This document shows positions 10,464 to 20,189 of a stretch of DNA of 64,000 nucleotides, piece by piece. Numbering within the stretch: position 1 is the first letter of the stretch; the number at the start of each line of letters is the position of its first letter. The notes beneath the pieces are model-generated. The model was not told where the DNA came from. It searched no databases and saw nothing but the letters and a program-made list of their open reading frames with translations. The stretch covers positions 61,736 to 125,735 of the forward strand of contig NZ_LUAV01000013.1 of the NCBI RefSeq assembly GCF_002078505.1. Reading direction: 5' to 3'. The stretch comes from Ensifer aridi (GTDB lineage: Bacteria; Pseudomonadota; Alphaproteobacteria; Rhizobiales; Rhizobiaceae). A program made the position numbers and the translations under genes.

Positions 10464-11717
10464 ATGTCCGAGTTCAAGTCCGATTTCCTCCACACCCTCA
10501 AAGAACGCGGATTCATCCATACCACATCGGATGATGCCGGCCTCGACGAGTTGTTCCAAAAGGAAACCGTGACTGCCTATATCGGCTTCGATCCGACGGC
10601 TCCGAGCTTGCATGCGGGCGGCCTTATCCAGATCATGATGCTTCACTGGCTTCAGGCGACGGGGCACCGGCCCATCTCGCTGATGGGCGGCGGCACCGGC
10701 ATGGTCGGCGATCCGTCCTTCAAGGATGAAGCCCGCCAGTTGATGACGCCTGAGACGATCGCTGCCAATATCGCGAGCATCAAGACGGTGTTCTCGAACT
10801 ACCTGCGCTATGGCGACGGCCCGACTGATGCATTGATGATCAACAACGCCGATTGGTTGCTGGGTATCAACTACCTCGAATTCCTGCGCGACGTGGGACG
10901 CCACTTCTCTGTCAACCGCATGCTTTCCTTCGACAGTGTCAAAACGCGTCTTGATCGCGAGCAGTCGCTGTCCTTCCTCGAATTCAACTACATGATCCTG
11001 CAGGCCTACGACTTCGTCGAGCTTTACAATCGCACTGGATGCCGGCTGCAAATGGGCGGTTCGGACCAGTGGGGCAACATCGTCAACGGCATTGATCTCG
11101 GCCATCGCATGGGAACGCCGCAACTCTACGCCCTCACCTCGCCGCTGCTGACGACAGCCTCCGGTGCCAAGATGGGCAAATCGGTGAACGGCGCCATCTG
11201 GCTCAATCCGGACATGCTCGGCCCCTACGACTTCTGGCAGTACTGGCGAAACACCGAGGACGCCGACGTCTCCCGCTTTCTCAAGCTCTATACGACGCTG
11301 CCGATGCCGGAAATCGATCGGCTGTCGAAGCTCGGCGGTTCGGAGATCAACGAGGTCAAGAAGATCCTCGCGACCGAAGTCACCGCCATGCTGCACGGGC
11401 GCGCAGCCGCCGAACAGGCCGCCGAAACGGCGCGCAAGACATTCGAGGAAGGCGCGCTCGCGGAGAACCTCCCGTCGGTCGACGTCCCCGCCCCCGAGCT
11501 CGAATCGGGTGTCGGCCTGTTGAACCTCATGGTGCGAGCCGGCCTCGCGGGTTCGAACGGCGAGGCCCGCCGGCACGTTCAAGGCGGAGCCGTCCGCATC
11601 AACGATGACCAGATCAATGATGAGCGCAGGGTCGTGGGGAGCGGCGACGTGACCGGCGACGGCGTCATCAAGCTCTCGCTCGGCAAGAAGAAGCACATGC
11701 TCGTGCGGCCGGTCTAA
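10464..11717 (+). CDS. tyrS: Tyrosyl-tRNA synthetase
   Basis: Class I aminoacyl-tRNA synthetase that charges tRNA-Tyr. The 417-residue product has the HIGH-type motif as SLHAGG, tyrosine/ATP-site block [10 protein letters not shown], the KMSKS loop as GAKMGKS, and a C-terminal S4-like RNA-binding domain ending [16 protein letters not shown] (here [14 protein letters not shown]). Length and order are standard for bacterial TyrRS. The stop codon overlaps a dispersed repeat, and a strong terminator follows about 100 bp later. Confidence 0.97.
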   Translation: MSEFKSDFLHTLKERGFIHTTSDDAGLDELFQKETVTAYIGFDPTAPSLHAGGLIQIMMLHWLQATGHRPISLMGGGTGMVGDPSFKDEARQLMTPETIAANIASIKTVFSNYLRYGDGPTDALMINNADWLLGINYLEFLRDVGRHFSVNRMLSFDSVKTRLDREQSLSFLEFNYMILQAYDFVELYNRTGCRLQMGGSDQWGNIVNGIDLGHRMGTPQLYALTSPLLTTASGAKMGKSVNGAIWLNPDMLGPYDFWQYWRNTEDADVSRFLKLYTTLPMPEIDRLSKLGGSEINEVKKILATEVTAMLHGRAAAEQAAETARKTFEEGALAENLPSVDVPAPELESGVGLLNLMVRAGLAGSNGEARRHVQGGAVRINDDQINDERRVVGSGDVTGDGVIKLSLGKKKHMLVRPV

Positions 11718-11794
11718 AGCGCGTCACGCTTTAGGTCTTATCTTGTGCATGTCGTTGTCCCAAAACCGCTGCACACTTTTGGCCGACATGCATT
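11716..11794 (+). repeat. Dispersed intergenic palindromic repeat, family 2, copy 1
   Basis: This element begins within the tyrS stop codon with a shortened AAAGCG...CGCTTT palindrome and continues with a GCATGTCG/CGACATGC inverted repeat around a conserved CCCAAAACCGCTGCACAC centre. Copies at 37847-37950 and, inverted, at 56074-56170 share the layout. It is one of the small extragenic repeat types found in rhizobial chromosomes. Confidence 0.75.
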
Positions 11795-11818
11795 GCGACG
11801 AGAATACGGAAACGAGCT

Positions 11819-11845
11819 CAAGGCCGGCGCTGCGCCGGCCTTTCT
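11819..11845. terminator. tyrS / AsmA-like convergent terminator
   Basis: A 9-bp perfect GC stem (AGGCCGGCG / CGCCGGCCT) with a 3-nt loop followed by TTTCTT on the plus strand. It ends tyrS transcription and lies directly at the stop of the convergent minus-strand gene. Confidence 0.8.
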
Positions 11846-14800
11846 TATTGGAACTCGAAAATATTGCGGAAGACCCCCGGCGCTATGATCGAGAGCGGAT
11901 TGATCGTCAGGTGCGGCTGATTGAACGGGCCGGTGAGCTTGAAAGTGATGCCGAGCAGGCCGCGGTCGCGACCGTTGCCGAGCAGAGCGCCGATCAGCGG
12001 CAGTTCGCCGAAAAGCCTGTTCAGGCCATAGGCCGGCATGAAGGTTCCGGTCATATCCATTCGGCCATTAGCGTCTCGGATCGTTCCCTGGAAGGTGGCG
12101 CCGACGTCGACGCCACGTAGCACGCCGCTGCCGACCCGGATCGTGCCGCGGTCGAGAAGGAGCTGCGCAAAGCCGCGCTCGAACTGCGCCGTGCTCACAT
12201 CGATATTGCGCCGCACCGCCTGATTGAGGCTGCGCCCGTCTTCGCCGGCCGGCGTCGAGACCATCGATTGCAGCCTCTGTTCTCCGACGAGGGAGAATTT
12301 CCGGACATCCACCGTGCCGCGCCAGGAGTTGCCGCCCCGATCACGGAGCCGCAGATTGAGGAGGCCGCCGCGCATGTTGCGGTAGATGTCGGTGAAGCGC
12401 ACGAAGGCACCGGCGTCGCTAGTCGTCAATTCGAGCGTGTTGTCGGCACCGGCCTTCACAAGCCGCGCAACCACGGCTTGGCCACTCGCCGTCAGCGCCG
12501 AGAGATCAATATCGTCGATCAGCGCGCCGCGTTTCGCATAGGCAAAGCTTACATCAGAGAAGACCTCGCCATTGAAGCCGGTAACCCGGTCGAGCCGCGC
12601 ATTGATCTTCACGTTGCCGTCGTCGCTGGAGCCCGTTTCCTCCTTCGCGCGCGCGAGCGCTGGTCTGAGGTCCGCAGCCGAGCCTGTGAGCGCGACCGTG
12701 TAGCCGCCTTTGCCGCGGTCCACGGTCACCGCGAAGTCGTCGCCCTTGGTCAGGCGGACACCGCTCAGCCGGGCCGATGCCAGACCGGCGTCGTCCACGC
12801 GCAGATCCCCGGCGGCGCCGAAGCCGTCGCCCGTAAGATGGAAATCGCCTATTTCGGTGATGCCTTCACTGGCCTTGACAGTGAACTGTGCATGAGCGGC
12901 GATGCCGGGGCCCTTGCTCCAGCCGACCCAAGGCAAGGAGAGCGAGGCCCTGCCGAGGTCTGCCTTAACGGATTGGCTCCCGTCTTCGGTAAGCGATACG
13001 TCGACGCCGATCGGACCGCTCACGATGCCGGACAATGCCGGGGCGATCTTTGCGCGCGCCGCATCGTCGAGCGTTCCGGAGATTTCACGTGTTCTCGTCA
13101 CATTCGCCTTGGCGTCCACTGGTTCGGTGAGCGCGATGCGCATCTTCGCGCCGTCGATCAGGGCGTCCGCCTGAAGTACGGCTTGTGCATTGTCGATCCG
13201 CATCGTTCCGGAGAGATTGGCGATCGAGCGCTCGGCGACCGGACGATTGATCGTGACATCCTCAAGCTGCATTTCCACCTGCCACAGCGGCGCAGGCGGC
13301 TTCTGGTCCGATATGAGCCCGAACCGCGCGCCGACCAGCGCCGTCATCGGTCCGGTGAAATCCTCAGGCACAAAGGGCGTCTTCTGCAGCGCCTGGATGG
13401 GCTTGTAGCGCACGAGTTCGGCTATGGCGTCGGCTTGCCCTCCGACGTTGATCTTCATCTCCGCCATCAGCGGCTTGGCGTAGACGTCGGGAATGATGAA
13501 ATCGCCGCCGTCCAGTGCGACTGAGCGGCCGGAGGGGAAATAGGCCGCGCCCTTTCCTACCGCGACGGACATCCGCTCGCCGCTCAGGGTGAAGCGTCCG
13601 GACGTATCGCGCAGCGGCGGAATTTCGCCCGCGATATTGATCCGCGTATCATCGATGGCGAAATTGATGTTGAGCTCTTTCTCGTTGAGCCTGAGGTCGC
13701 CGCCGCTGTCGGCGATGCGCCCCTCCGGGATCGAGACCTCGATGCGTGCATCGGTCACGGTGCCGCCGAAGAGATTGCCGATCGCCCAGCGGCGGGCACC
13801 CTTGGCGAGCCACCAAGGCCACAATTGCTTGACGGCCGTCGAATGCATCCTGTCGCTGAGTGCAGCGAAACTGATCTGCGGCGACGTCTTGCCGAAGGAA
13901 GCCGAAAGCGAACCGACCATTGAGCCGAGCGGGCTCGAGATCGCCAACTGGTCGAAGATCAGCCGGTGGGTGTCGGCGTCGAAGCGCCCGCTCGCCTTGG
14001 CGTCAAAGGCGAGTGGACGCTCCTGCATGTCTTCGGGATCCGAGCTCGCGTCTTTAAGCAGAAGGTCGACGGCGAAGCCGTTCCGATCGGCCTCGGCGAT
14101 CTTGTCGAGGTCGATCAGCGCGCCGGTGAAGGGAAACGTCGAGCGGCCGATCCTGACCATCGACGGCAGTATTTCCACGGATGCACGCTCGAAGTCATAG
14201 GACACGTTCAGTTCCGAAGGCTTAAGAGCGGAAACGAGCCCGCCGGCATGGAAGGAGCCCTCGGAAGTCTTAACGGCGACACTAAGCACCGGCTTCTTCC
14301 CGTCCGTCGCGCGCGTGGCCTTCAGCATCACGTCGGCGGCCGCGTCTATGCCGAAGGCATCCTCCTTGGCCAATTTGCCATGGTAGAGAAACGGCGAGAG
14401 CGGCAGGGCGTTGAGCGCGGCCTCGAAAGCGGCGACCCGACCTCCGCTACCGGGAGCCCGCGCCGAAAACTGCGCCTCTATGCCATCAACCGCCACCGTT
14501 CCGCCGACGCGCATGGAACTGTCCGGGTCGTGGCTGAACTCGAGCGTCCTTATCTCCACCGGAACTACGCGTCCGCGGGATCCCGCGACCGACAGGCTGA
14601 AATCCGAAAGCAATACTGTCTGCGTCGCCCTGCCCGCGGTCAGCCGCGACATACGGTCGACCTGCGCGAACAAGCCTTCGAGCGCCTCGCCGACATCGGC
14701 GATACGGATCTTGGTAAGGTCGATCGGCTCGCCGCGCGGCAACAGGCCCGTGTCGAGCTCGCCTCCTTCCGCTTCAAGCTTTGAGACGGAGATGCGGCCG

Positions 14801-15231
14801 GTCATGAGGGCGAAGGGGTCGAGCGCGATCGATATCGCGTCAAGATTGGCCAAGTGGCGGCCGGAACCGCTCTCCTTCAAGGTGACGCCGCGCGCCTTGA
14901 GCGCAAGCGCCCCTCCGCCGGTCATGCGCAGGACCGTGCTTTCCACATCGGCGCTGTAGTTCTCGCCGAGAGCCGCATTGAGTGCCGAGCGTGCGCGGGC
15001 GTTCAACGGTCCATCGACTAGCCCGCTTTCGATCGCGGCGACGAGCGAGGCAACAACGACGAAGACGACAAGCGAGCAGCAAAGAAGAATCCTGCCGCAG
15101 AGGCGCAGGGCACCAAGCCGCGTCGGCGTGTGCACAATGACCGGGTCATGAGCTTGCGCCGAGGGCAACGCATGCAGCGCGACGATGTCTTCCTTGCGAA
15201 AGCAGAGCCTTTCGCCGCGGATATCACTCAT
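11845..15231 (-). CDS. Large AsmA-like (YhdP/TamB-type) inner-membrane-anchored envelope protein
   Basis: A protein of about 1128 residues with one N-terminal membrane helix (LLCCSLVVFVVVASLVAAI) and a long periplasmic body of beta-rich repeats. The C-terminal region (RDRGLLGITFKLTGPFNQP) and overall plan match the DUF3971/AsmA-like superfamily, whose better-known members YhdP and TamB move lipids across the periplasm or shape the outer membrane. The frame opens with a TTG at 15261; I prefer the ATG at 15231 (MSDIRGERLC), which has a GAGGA element upstream. Lipid transport is inferred from family only. Confidence 0.8.
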   Translation of the reverse strand: MSDIRGERLCFRKEDIVALHALPSAQAHDPVIVHTPTRLGALRLCGRILLCCSLVVFVVVASLVAAIESGLVDGPLNARARSALNAALGENYSADVESTVLRMTGGGALALKARGVTLKESGSGRHLANLDAISIALDPFALMTGRISVSKLEAEGGELDTGLLPRGEPIDLTKIRIADVGEALEGLFAQVDRMSRLTAGRATQTVLLSDFSLSVAGSRGRVVPVEIRTLEFSHDPDSSMRVGGTVAVDGIEAQFSARAPGSGGRVAAFEAALNALPLSPFLYHGKLAKEDAFGIDAAADVMLKATRATDGKKPVLSVAVKTSEGSFHAGGLVSALKPSELNVSYDFERASVEILPSMVRIGRSTFPFTGALIDLDKIAEADRNGFAVDLLLKDASSDPEDMQERPLAFDAKASGRFDADTHRLIFDQLAISSPLGSMVGSLSASFGKTSPQISFAALSDRMHSTAVKQLWPWWLAKGARRWAIGNLFGGTVTDARIEVSIPEGRIADSGGDLRLNEKELNINFAIDDTRINIAGEIPPLRDTSGRFTLSGERMSVAVGKGAAYFPSGRSVALDGGDFIIPDVYAKPLMAEMKINVGGQADAIAELVRYKPIQALQKTPFVPEDFTGPMTALVGARFGLISDQKPPAPLWQVEMQLEDVTINRPVAERSIANLSGTMRIDNAQAVLQADALIDGAKMRIALTEPVDAKANVTRTREISGTLDDAARAKIAPALSGIVSGPIGVDVSLTEDGSQSVKADLGRASLSLPWVGWSKGPGIAAHAQFTVKASEGITEIGDFHLTGDGFGAAGDLRVDDAGLASARLSGVRLTKGDDFAVTVDRGKGGYTVALTGSAADLRPALARAKEETGSSDDGNVKINARLDRVTGFNGEVFSDVSFAYAKRGALIDDIDLSALTASGQAVVARLVKAGADNTLELTTSDAGAFVRFTDIYRNMRGGLLNLRLRDRGGNSWRGTVDVRKFSLVGEQRLQSMVSTPAGEDGRSLNQAVRRNIDVSTAQFERGFAQLLLDRGTIRVGSGVLRGVDVGATFQGTIRDANGRMDMTGTFMPAYGLNRLFGELPLIGALLGNGRDRGLLGITFKLTGPFNQPHLTINPLSIIAPGVFRNIFEFQ

Positions 15232-15764
15232 CGGCGCGAGCGTCCTCGACCTGATTGCCAAAATGCTTGTTTCCCGTCAGCCCGTTGTCACGTGCGAAGG
15301 CCGGTACTTTCTCTCGCCCCATGTAGACCACAATTTATCGAACCGAGTCACCACGCTTCGCATCTCATCTGTGGAAAGCGCAGGACAATTCCGTTTCCCC
15401 TCGGCATGCGACGAAGCATCAATAGTAACTCCTACAGCGCCGCGCGTCTTATCAGACGCGCAAGGTCGCTGTAGCGCTCTTGAACTGCTGAATGTCTTCT
15501 TAGAGCGAGGTCGATCTAAGAAGACATGCAATAGCCAAAAAAGCCGTCCGGCACCTGTCAAAAATCTAGCACAGACCCGCTGGACGGGCTCCCACGATCT
15601 TCGATATGCCCCTGCTTCGATATGCCCCTTGGAGCCCTTTTCCCGGCTCGATGGAAAACTTTGGCCGCCGAGCAAACGTTCCGAGCCGACAGAATGTTTC
15701 CATTGAGCTAGAAAGGCTCTAACTGCGGAATGTCCACAAAACTTGGCGTAAGAAAGGTTTAATC
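15232..15764. other. 533-bp intergenic region between the AsmA-like gene and bcp
   Basis: No convincing gene is present; short frames here lack coding character. The region holds an inverted RIME-type repeat at 15432-15528. It must contain the divergent promoters of the AsmA-like gene and of bcp, but I cannot place -35/-10 elements with confidence. Confidence 0.6.
15432..15528 (-). repeat. RIME-type intergenic mosaic element, inverted copy
   Basis: It has two palindromes: one at 15432-15474 bounded by CTACAGCG/CGCTGTAG, and a perfect 13-bp inverted repeat ATGTCTTCTTAGA/TCTAAGAAGACAT (15492-15504 and 15515-15527). Read on the minus strand, the order and linker match the copies at 37747-37846 and 63119-63223. 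The second palindrome differs in sequence from those copies but keeps complete pairing. Confidence 0.75.
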
Positions 15765-16232
15765 ATGGCAGGATTGGGACCAGGCGATGTCGCTCCGGAC
15801 TTCGAGCTTCCCCGTGACGGTGGTGGTACGATTTCGCTTAGCGCGGTTCGCGGCAGACCGGTGGTGCTGTTCTTCTATCCCAAGGACGACACCAAGACCT
15901 GCACGGAGGAAGCCATTTCCTTCTCAGCACTTGCGGGGGAGTTCGAACGCGCGGGCGTCGCCTTGATCGGCATATCGCCCGATTCGGCCAAGAGCCATGA
16001 CCGCTTCACCAAGAAGTATAATCTCGCGGTCGCGCTTGCTGCGGACGAGGAAAAGGCGGTGGTCAACGCCTATGGCGTCTGGGTCGAAAAGAGCATGTAC
16101 GGACGCAAATACATGGGCGTCGAGCGAACGACCTTCCTCATCGATCGTCAGGGCACCATCGTCCGCGTTTGGGAGAAGGTCAGGGTTGCCGGCCACGCCG
16201 ACGAGGTATTGGCCGCCGCCAAGACCATTTGA
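15765..16232 (+). CDS. bcp: Peroxiredoxin, Bcp/PrxQ family (1-Cys)
   Basis: Thiol peroxidase of 155 residues that reduces hydrogen and organic peroxides. The thioredoxin-like fold is seen in VVLFFYPKDDT, followed by the peroxidatic cysteine C46 in TKTCTEEA and the conserved arginine region ERTTFLID. It is the only cysteine in the protein, so no intramolecular resolving cysteine exists and a 1-Cys mechanism with an external thiol is expected. A GAAAGG ribosome site precedes the ATG. The DUF455 gene follows after 16 bp, probably in the same transcript. Confidence 0.92.
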   Translation: MAGLGPGDVAPDFELPRDGGGTISLSAVRGRPVVLFFYPKDDTKTCTEEAISFSALAGEFERAGVALIGISPDSAKSHDRFTKKYNLAVALAADEEKAVVNAYGVWVEKSMYGRKYMGVERTTFLIDRQGTIVRVWEKVRVAGHADEVLAAAKTI

Positions 16233-16248
16233 GCCGATTGGGCAAGCG

Positions 16249-17076
16249 ATGACGACGCTTCCGCAATTCCATAGCCTGCGCGGCGCAGCCGTCGAGGCGG
16301 TCCGCGCGGCGGACCTTGCCGTCAAGACAGAACTTGCGCAGGAGGCCGCCCGTCGCTGGCAGGCGCGATCGCTGTCGTTACGCTCGCCGCTCGATCGCTC
16401 CGTTCCCGAGCGGCCTGGCCGTCCGGAGAGGCCGGTTCTGACGCCGCCGACCCAGGTCAAGCGGCGCTCGCTCGGTTCGCTCAAAGGGCGAATCGCCCTC
16501 CTCCATGCCATCGCTCATATCGAATTGAACGCGGTCGACCTCGCCCTCGATATCGTCGCGCGGTTTGCTTCCGAGGCCGTTCCCAACTCCTTCTTCGACG
16601 GATGGATGCAGGTTGCCTTCGAGGAGGCCAAGCATTTTCGCATGGTCAGGCAGAGATTGAATGATCTCGGCGCGGACTATGGCGACCTGCCCGCGCATGA
16701 TGGTCTCTGGCAGGCCGCTCACGATACGCGCAACGATCTGACGGCCCGCCTCGCCGTGGTTCCGCTCATCCTCGAGGCGCGTGGTCTCGATGTCACGCCG
16801 GCGCTACGGGCGAAGATGCGCGAAACCGGCGATCACGAAAGCGCCGCCGTCCTCGACGTGATCTATGAAGACGAAAAGGGGCACGTCGCAGTCGGGGCGA
16901 AATGGTTCCGCTTCCTTTGCGCGCGCCAGAGGAAGGACCCGGCCGCGACCTTCCAGGCGCTGGTGCGAGCGAATTTCCGCGGGCCGCTTAAGCCGCCGTT
17001 CAACGACATAGCGCGGGCGGAAGCGGGGCTGACGCCCTCCTTCTACCGCTCGATGACCGCATCGACGAACATCTGA
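16249..17076 (+). CDS. DUF455 ferritin-like protein
   Basis: A 275-residue member of the DUF455 family, which has a ferritin-like helical fold. Candidate metal ligands lie in HAIAHIELNAVDLALD, EEAKHFRMV and YEDEKGHVAVG, that is the spaced E/ExxH pattern of diiron carboxylate proteins. Some DUF455 homologues are annotated as rRNA-modification or tRNA hydroxylase-like proteins, but the role is not established. The frame opens upstream at 15997 inside bcp; the ATG at 16249 gives the conserved start and lies 16 bp from the bcp stop. Confidence 0.85.
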   Translation: MTTLPQFHSLRGAAVEAVRAADLAVKTELAQEAARRWQARSLSLRSPLDRSVPERPGRPERPVLTPPTQVKRRSLGSLKGRIALLHAIAHIELNAVDLALDIVARFASEAVPNSFFDGWMQVAFEEAKHFRMVRQRLNDLGADYGDLPAHDGLWQAAHDTRNDLTARLAVVPLILEARGLDVTPALRAKMRETGDHESAAVLDVIYEDEKGHVAVGAKWFRFLCARQRKDPAATFQALVRANFRGPLKPPFNDIARAEAGLTPSFYRSMTASTNI

Positions 17077-17165
17077 CCAGGCGCCCACTCACGCTTTGTT
17101 AACCCTAATAAAGTGTAATCATTCCCGGGCAACGCGACTTGGTTCGCATCGGCGGGGGTGATGTG

Positions 17166-18494
17166 GTGTCTGTTCGGTCGGCAAACAGCGCCTTCGGAAA
17201 GCGCAGGCAAAACCACGTCCTGCTCCTGGCGAGCGGCGACAAGGTCAGACATATGACGGTCAGTCCCTGGATGGTGGCGCTCGCCACCTCCGCCGCCGGC
17301 GTTTTCGCTGTCGGCTATCTTGCCGCTACCGCTTATCTCGTGCTTCGCGACGATTTGATCGGCGGCACGATCGCGCGTCAGGCGCGCATGCAGCATGAAT
17401 ACGAGGACCGAATCACTGCGCTTCGGGCGCAGGTGGACCGGGTGACCAGTCGGCAATTGCTCGATCAGCAAATCGTCGAAGAAAAAGTCGAAAAGCTCCT
17501 TCAGCGGCAGTTGGCGCTGAGCGCCCGAACCGACAAGCTTGGCGTATTGGCGGAAAGCCGGAAAGACCCGGACGATATCGGCCAGGAAGCAGCCGTGCCT
17601 ACCACGGAGCCGCTGGCCTACCAACGCGGCGCCGACACCTCTGGCGGCATCAAGGCCATCGAAAAGATCATGGGCATGGCCGGTGAGGATGCTGCACCAT
17701 CAGGCCGTCGCGCTGCGCTTGGCTTTGCTCCGCCCGCCGCTGCGGACGAAAACGGCGAGAGCGTTTCCGACCGGGCGGACCGGATATTCTCGAAGGTCAC
17801 CCTGTCGCTCAAAGGCATCGAACACGACCAGATGGCCCATGTGCGACAAATGACGGACGGCGCGCGCAGAGCCTCGGAAGCGATCAGGACGATCGTCGAA
17901 CGCACGGGCTTCACTTTCCCCGCGATGTCGGAAGCGCCTGTGGCGGACGCCGCAACGCAGACGGGGATCGGGGGCCCCTTCGTCGAGCCGCAGAACGAGG
18001 ATCGCTTCGACCAGTCGCTGGTGGCTCTGGATAGCGCTCTTGTCGAGCTCGACCGGACCCGCGACGCCGCGCGGAAGCTCCCCCTCGCCAATCCTGCGCC
18101 GGCAAGCGACATCACCAGCAGTTTCGGGAATCGGCCAGACCCCTTCCTCGGACGTCTAGCGCTTCATGCCGGCATCGATTTTCGCGCGGCGATCGGGACA
18201 CGTGTCCGGTCTACCGCAGCGGGAACCGTAACCGCAGCCGGCCCGGCCGGCGGATACGGCAACATGATCGAGGTCGATCATGGCAACGGCGTCTCGACCC
18301 GCTACGCGCACCTGGCGATGATCCTGGTCGATGTCGGCGATCAGGTGAAGGCCGATCAGGTCATCGGCAAGTCCGGAAGCACGGGGCGGTCGACAGGGCC
18401 CCATCTTCACTACGAGGTTCGCCTGAATGGCGAGGCCGTCGATCCAATGCAGTTCCTGCAGGCCGGAACGAGGCTCGCCGGCTACCTGGATTGA
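17166..18494 (+). CDS. M23-family peptidoglycan endopeptidase with membrane anchor and coiled coil
   Basis: A protein of about 442 residues with an N-terminal membrane helix (VALATSAAGVFAVGYLAATA), a coiled-coil stretch rich in Q, E and R after it, and a C-terminal LytM/M23 domain. Zinc ligands are in LHAGIDFRA and GPHLHYEVR. The domain cuts peptide cross-links in the cell wall or acts as an activator. I chose GTG 17166, which has GGGGG seven bases upstream; GTG 17163 and TTG 17139 are possible. The basic N-terminal tail (FGKRRQNH) before the helix fits an inside-anchored protein. Confidence 0.88.
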   Translation: MSVRSANSAFGKRRQNHVLLLASGDKVRHMTVSPWMVALATSAAGVFAVGYLAATAYLVLRDDLIGGTIARQARMQHEYEDRITALRAQVDRVTSRQLLDQQIVEEKVEKLLQRQLALSARTDKLGVLAESRKDPDDIGQEAAVPTTEPLAYQRGADTSGGIKAIEKIMGMAGEDAAPSGRRAALGFAPPAAADENGESVSDRADRIFSKVTLSLKGIEHDQMAHVRQMTDGARRASEAIRTIVERTGFTFPAMSEAPVADAATQTGIGGPFVEPQNEDRFDQSLVALDSALVELDRTRDAARKLPLANPAPASDITSSFGNRPDPFLGRLALHAGIDFRAAIGTRVRSTAAGTVTAAGPAGGYGNMIEVDHGNGVSTRYAHLAMILVDVGDQVKADQVIGKSGSTGRSTGPHLHYEVRLNGEAVDPMQFLQAGTRLAGYLD

Positions 18495-18691
18495 GGATCA
18501 GGAAGCGCGCATCACCTCCTCGCGCTTGACAGGAAACGCGACAGATGCGCACCTATTTACCTTCTGGCGCTTCAACGTGCTGGATTTCTTGACTTTCGAC
18601 GCCTTTCGTCTTAAGAGCGCCGCCACATGCTGGTGCATTTTCCATCGATCGATCAGTGTTCTATTGAACCGGAACGGAAACAGTCTCCCCT

Positions 18692-20179
18692 TTGACCAAT
18701 TTTGCTGACCTTGGCCTAAGCCAAAAAGTTCTCTCCGCAGTTACCGACGCGGGCTACACAACGCCGACGCCTATTCAGACAGGAGCCATCCCACCGGCCC
18801 TGCAGCGGCGCGATATTCTCGGAATCGCGCAAACCGGAACGGGAAAAACGGCATCCTTCGTGCTGCCGATGCTGACTCTTCTGGAGAAGGGACGCGCCCG
18901 CGCCCGTATGCCGCGCACGCTGATCCTCGAACCGACGCGCGAGCTCGCGGCACAGGTCGCGGAGAACTTCGACAAGTACGGCAAGAATCACAAGCTCAAC
19001 ATCGCGCTTCTGATCGGCGGCGTGTCCTTCGACGAACAGGATCGCAAGCTCGAACGCGGCGCCGATGTCCTGATCTGCACGCCCGGCCGTCTGCTCGACC
19101 ATTTCGAGCGCGGCAAGCTGCTGATGTCGGGTGTCGAGATCCTCGTTATCGACGAAGCCGACCGTATGCTTGACATGGGCTTCATTCCGGATATCGAGCG
19201 AATCGCAAAGCTCATCCCCTTTACCCGACAAACGCTGTTCTTTTCGGCGACGATGCCGCCGGAAATCCAGAAGCTTGCCGATCGCTTCCTGCAGAACCCC
19301 GAGCGCGTGGAGGTTACGCGCGCCGCCTCTACGGCGACAACGGTGACACAACGTTTCGTCGCCTCGCATGCGAAGGACTATGAAAAGCGTGCCGTACTTC
19401 GAGATCTCATTCGCGCTCAGGATGACCTGAAGAACGCGATCATCTTCTGCAATCGTAAGAAGGATGTTGCCGAGCTCTTCCGTTCGCTCGACCGCCACGG
19501 CTTCTCCGTCGGCGCGCTGCATGGCGACATGGATCAGCGGTCGCGCATGACGATGCTTGCCAACTTCAAGGACGGCAACATCAAGCTGCTCGTCGCCTCC
19601 GACGTCGCAGCGCGCGGACTGGATATTCCGGATGTCAGCCATGTCTTCAATTTCGACGTGCCGATCCATGCGGAAGATTATGTCCATCGCATCGGCCGCA
19701 CCGGTCGTGCCGGCAGGTCCGGCGCGTCCTTCACCATCGTCACGAAGCGCGACGCCAAGTTCTCCGATGCCATCGAGAAGCTCATCGGCCAGAAGGTCGA
19801 ATGGCTGAGCGGCGATCTTTCCGAGCTACCGGAGCCCATGGAGAGCCACGACAGCCGGCGTGATCGCGGACGCGATGGCCGCAAGGAACGAAAGAAGGAT
19901 ACGGAGCGTTCCGGCAAGGCGCGCGCCGAGCACAGGTCCGATGTCGCCCGAAACAACGGTGCAGAGGAACTCGAACCGATTGCGGAAAGGGTTGACGCGG
20001 TGAAGACGGAACGTAATGCCGACAGCAAGCAGAGCCATCCAGGCCGCGCGCAGCGTGCTGCCAACGACGACAATCGCGACCGTCGGAACCGGAATCGCCG
20101 CGACCATGACGATGGTCCGACACCGGTCGGATTCGGCGACGAGATTCCGGCCTTCATGCTGATCGCCGGCAAGGCCTGA
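18692..20179 (+). CDS. rhlE: ATP-dependent RNA helicase, RhlE subfamily (DEAD box)
   Basis: RNA-dependent ATPase that remodels RNA, with roles in ribosome maturation or mRNA decay in relatives. Visible motifs in order are the Q motif PTPIQTGAIP, Walker A AQTGTGKTA, PTRELA, DEADRMLDMGF, SAT in FFSATMP, and HRIGRTGRAG. The tail after about residue 370 is strongly charged (many R, K, D) and probably disordered and RNA-binding. The start is a TTG at 18692, which gives the standard N-terminus TNFADLGLS; no ATG fits better. A Nudix gene follows after 10 bp. Confidence 0.95.
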   Translation: MTNFADLGLSQKVLSAVTDAGYTTPTPIQTGAIPPALQRRDILGIAQTGTGKTASFVLPMLTLLEKGRARARMPRTLILEPTRELAAQVAENFDKYGKNHKLNIALLIGGVSFDEQDRKLERGADVLICTPGRLLDHFERGKLLMSGVEILVIDEADRMLDMGFIPDIERIAKLIPFTRQTLFFSATMPPEIQKLADRFLQNPERVEVTRAASTATTVTQRFVASHAKDYEKRAVLRDLIRAQDDLKNAIIFCNRKKDVAELFRSLDRHGFSVGALHGDMDQRSRMTMLANFKDGNIKLLVASDVAARGLDIPDVSHVFNFDVPIHAEDYVHRIGRTGRAGRSGASFTIVTKRDAKFSDAIEKLIGQKVEWLSGDLSELPEPMESHDSRRDRGRDGRKERKKDTERSGKARAEHRSDVARNNGAEELEPIAERVDAVKTERNADSKQSHPGRAQRAANDDNRDRRNRNRRDHDDGPTPVGFGDEIPAFMLIAGKA

Positions 20180-20189
20180 TTGCGGGGCC

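Noticed and set aside
15432..15528. Repeats considered as possible CRISPR or transposon ends
   Set aside because: Copies are single, far apart, have internal palindromes and no spacers, cas genes or transposase. They fit rhizobial intergenic mosaic repeats instead.
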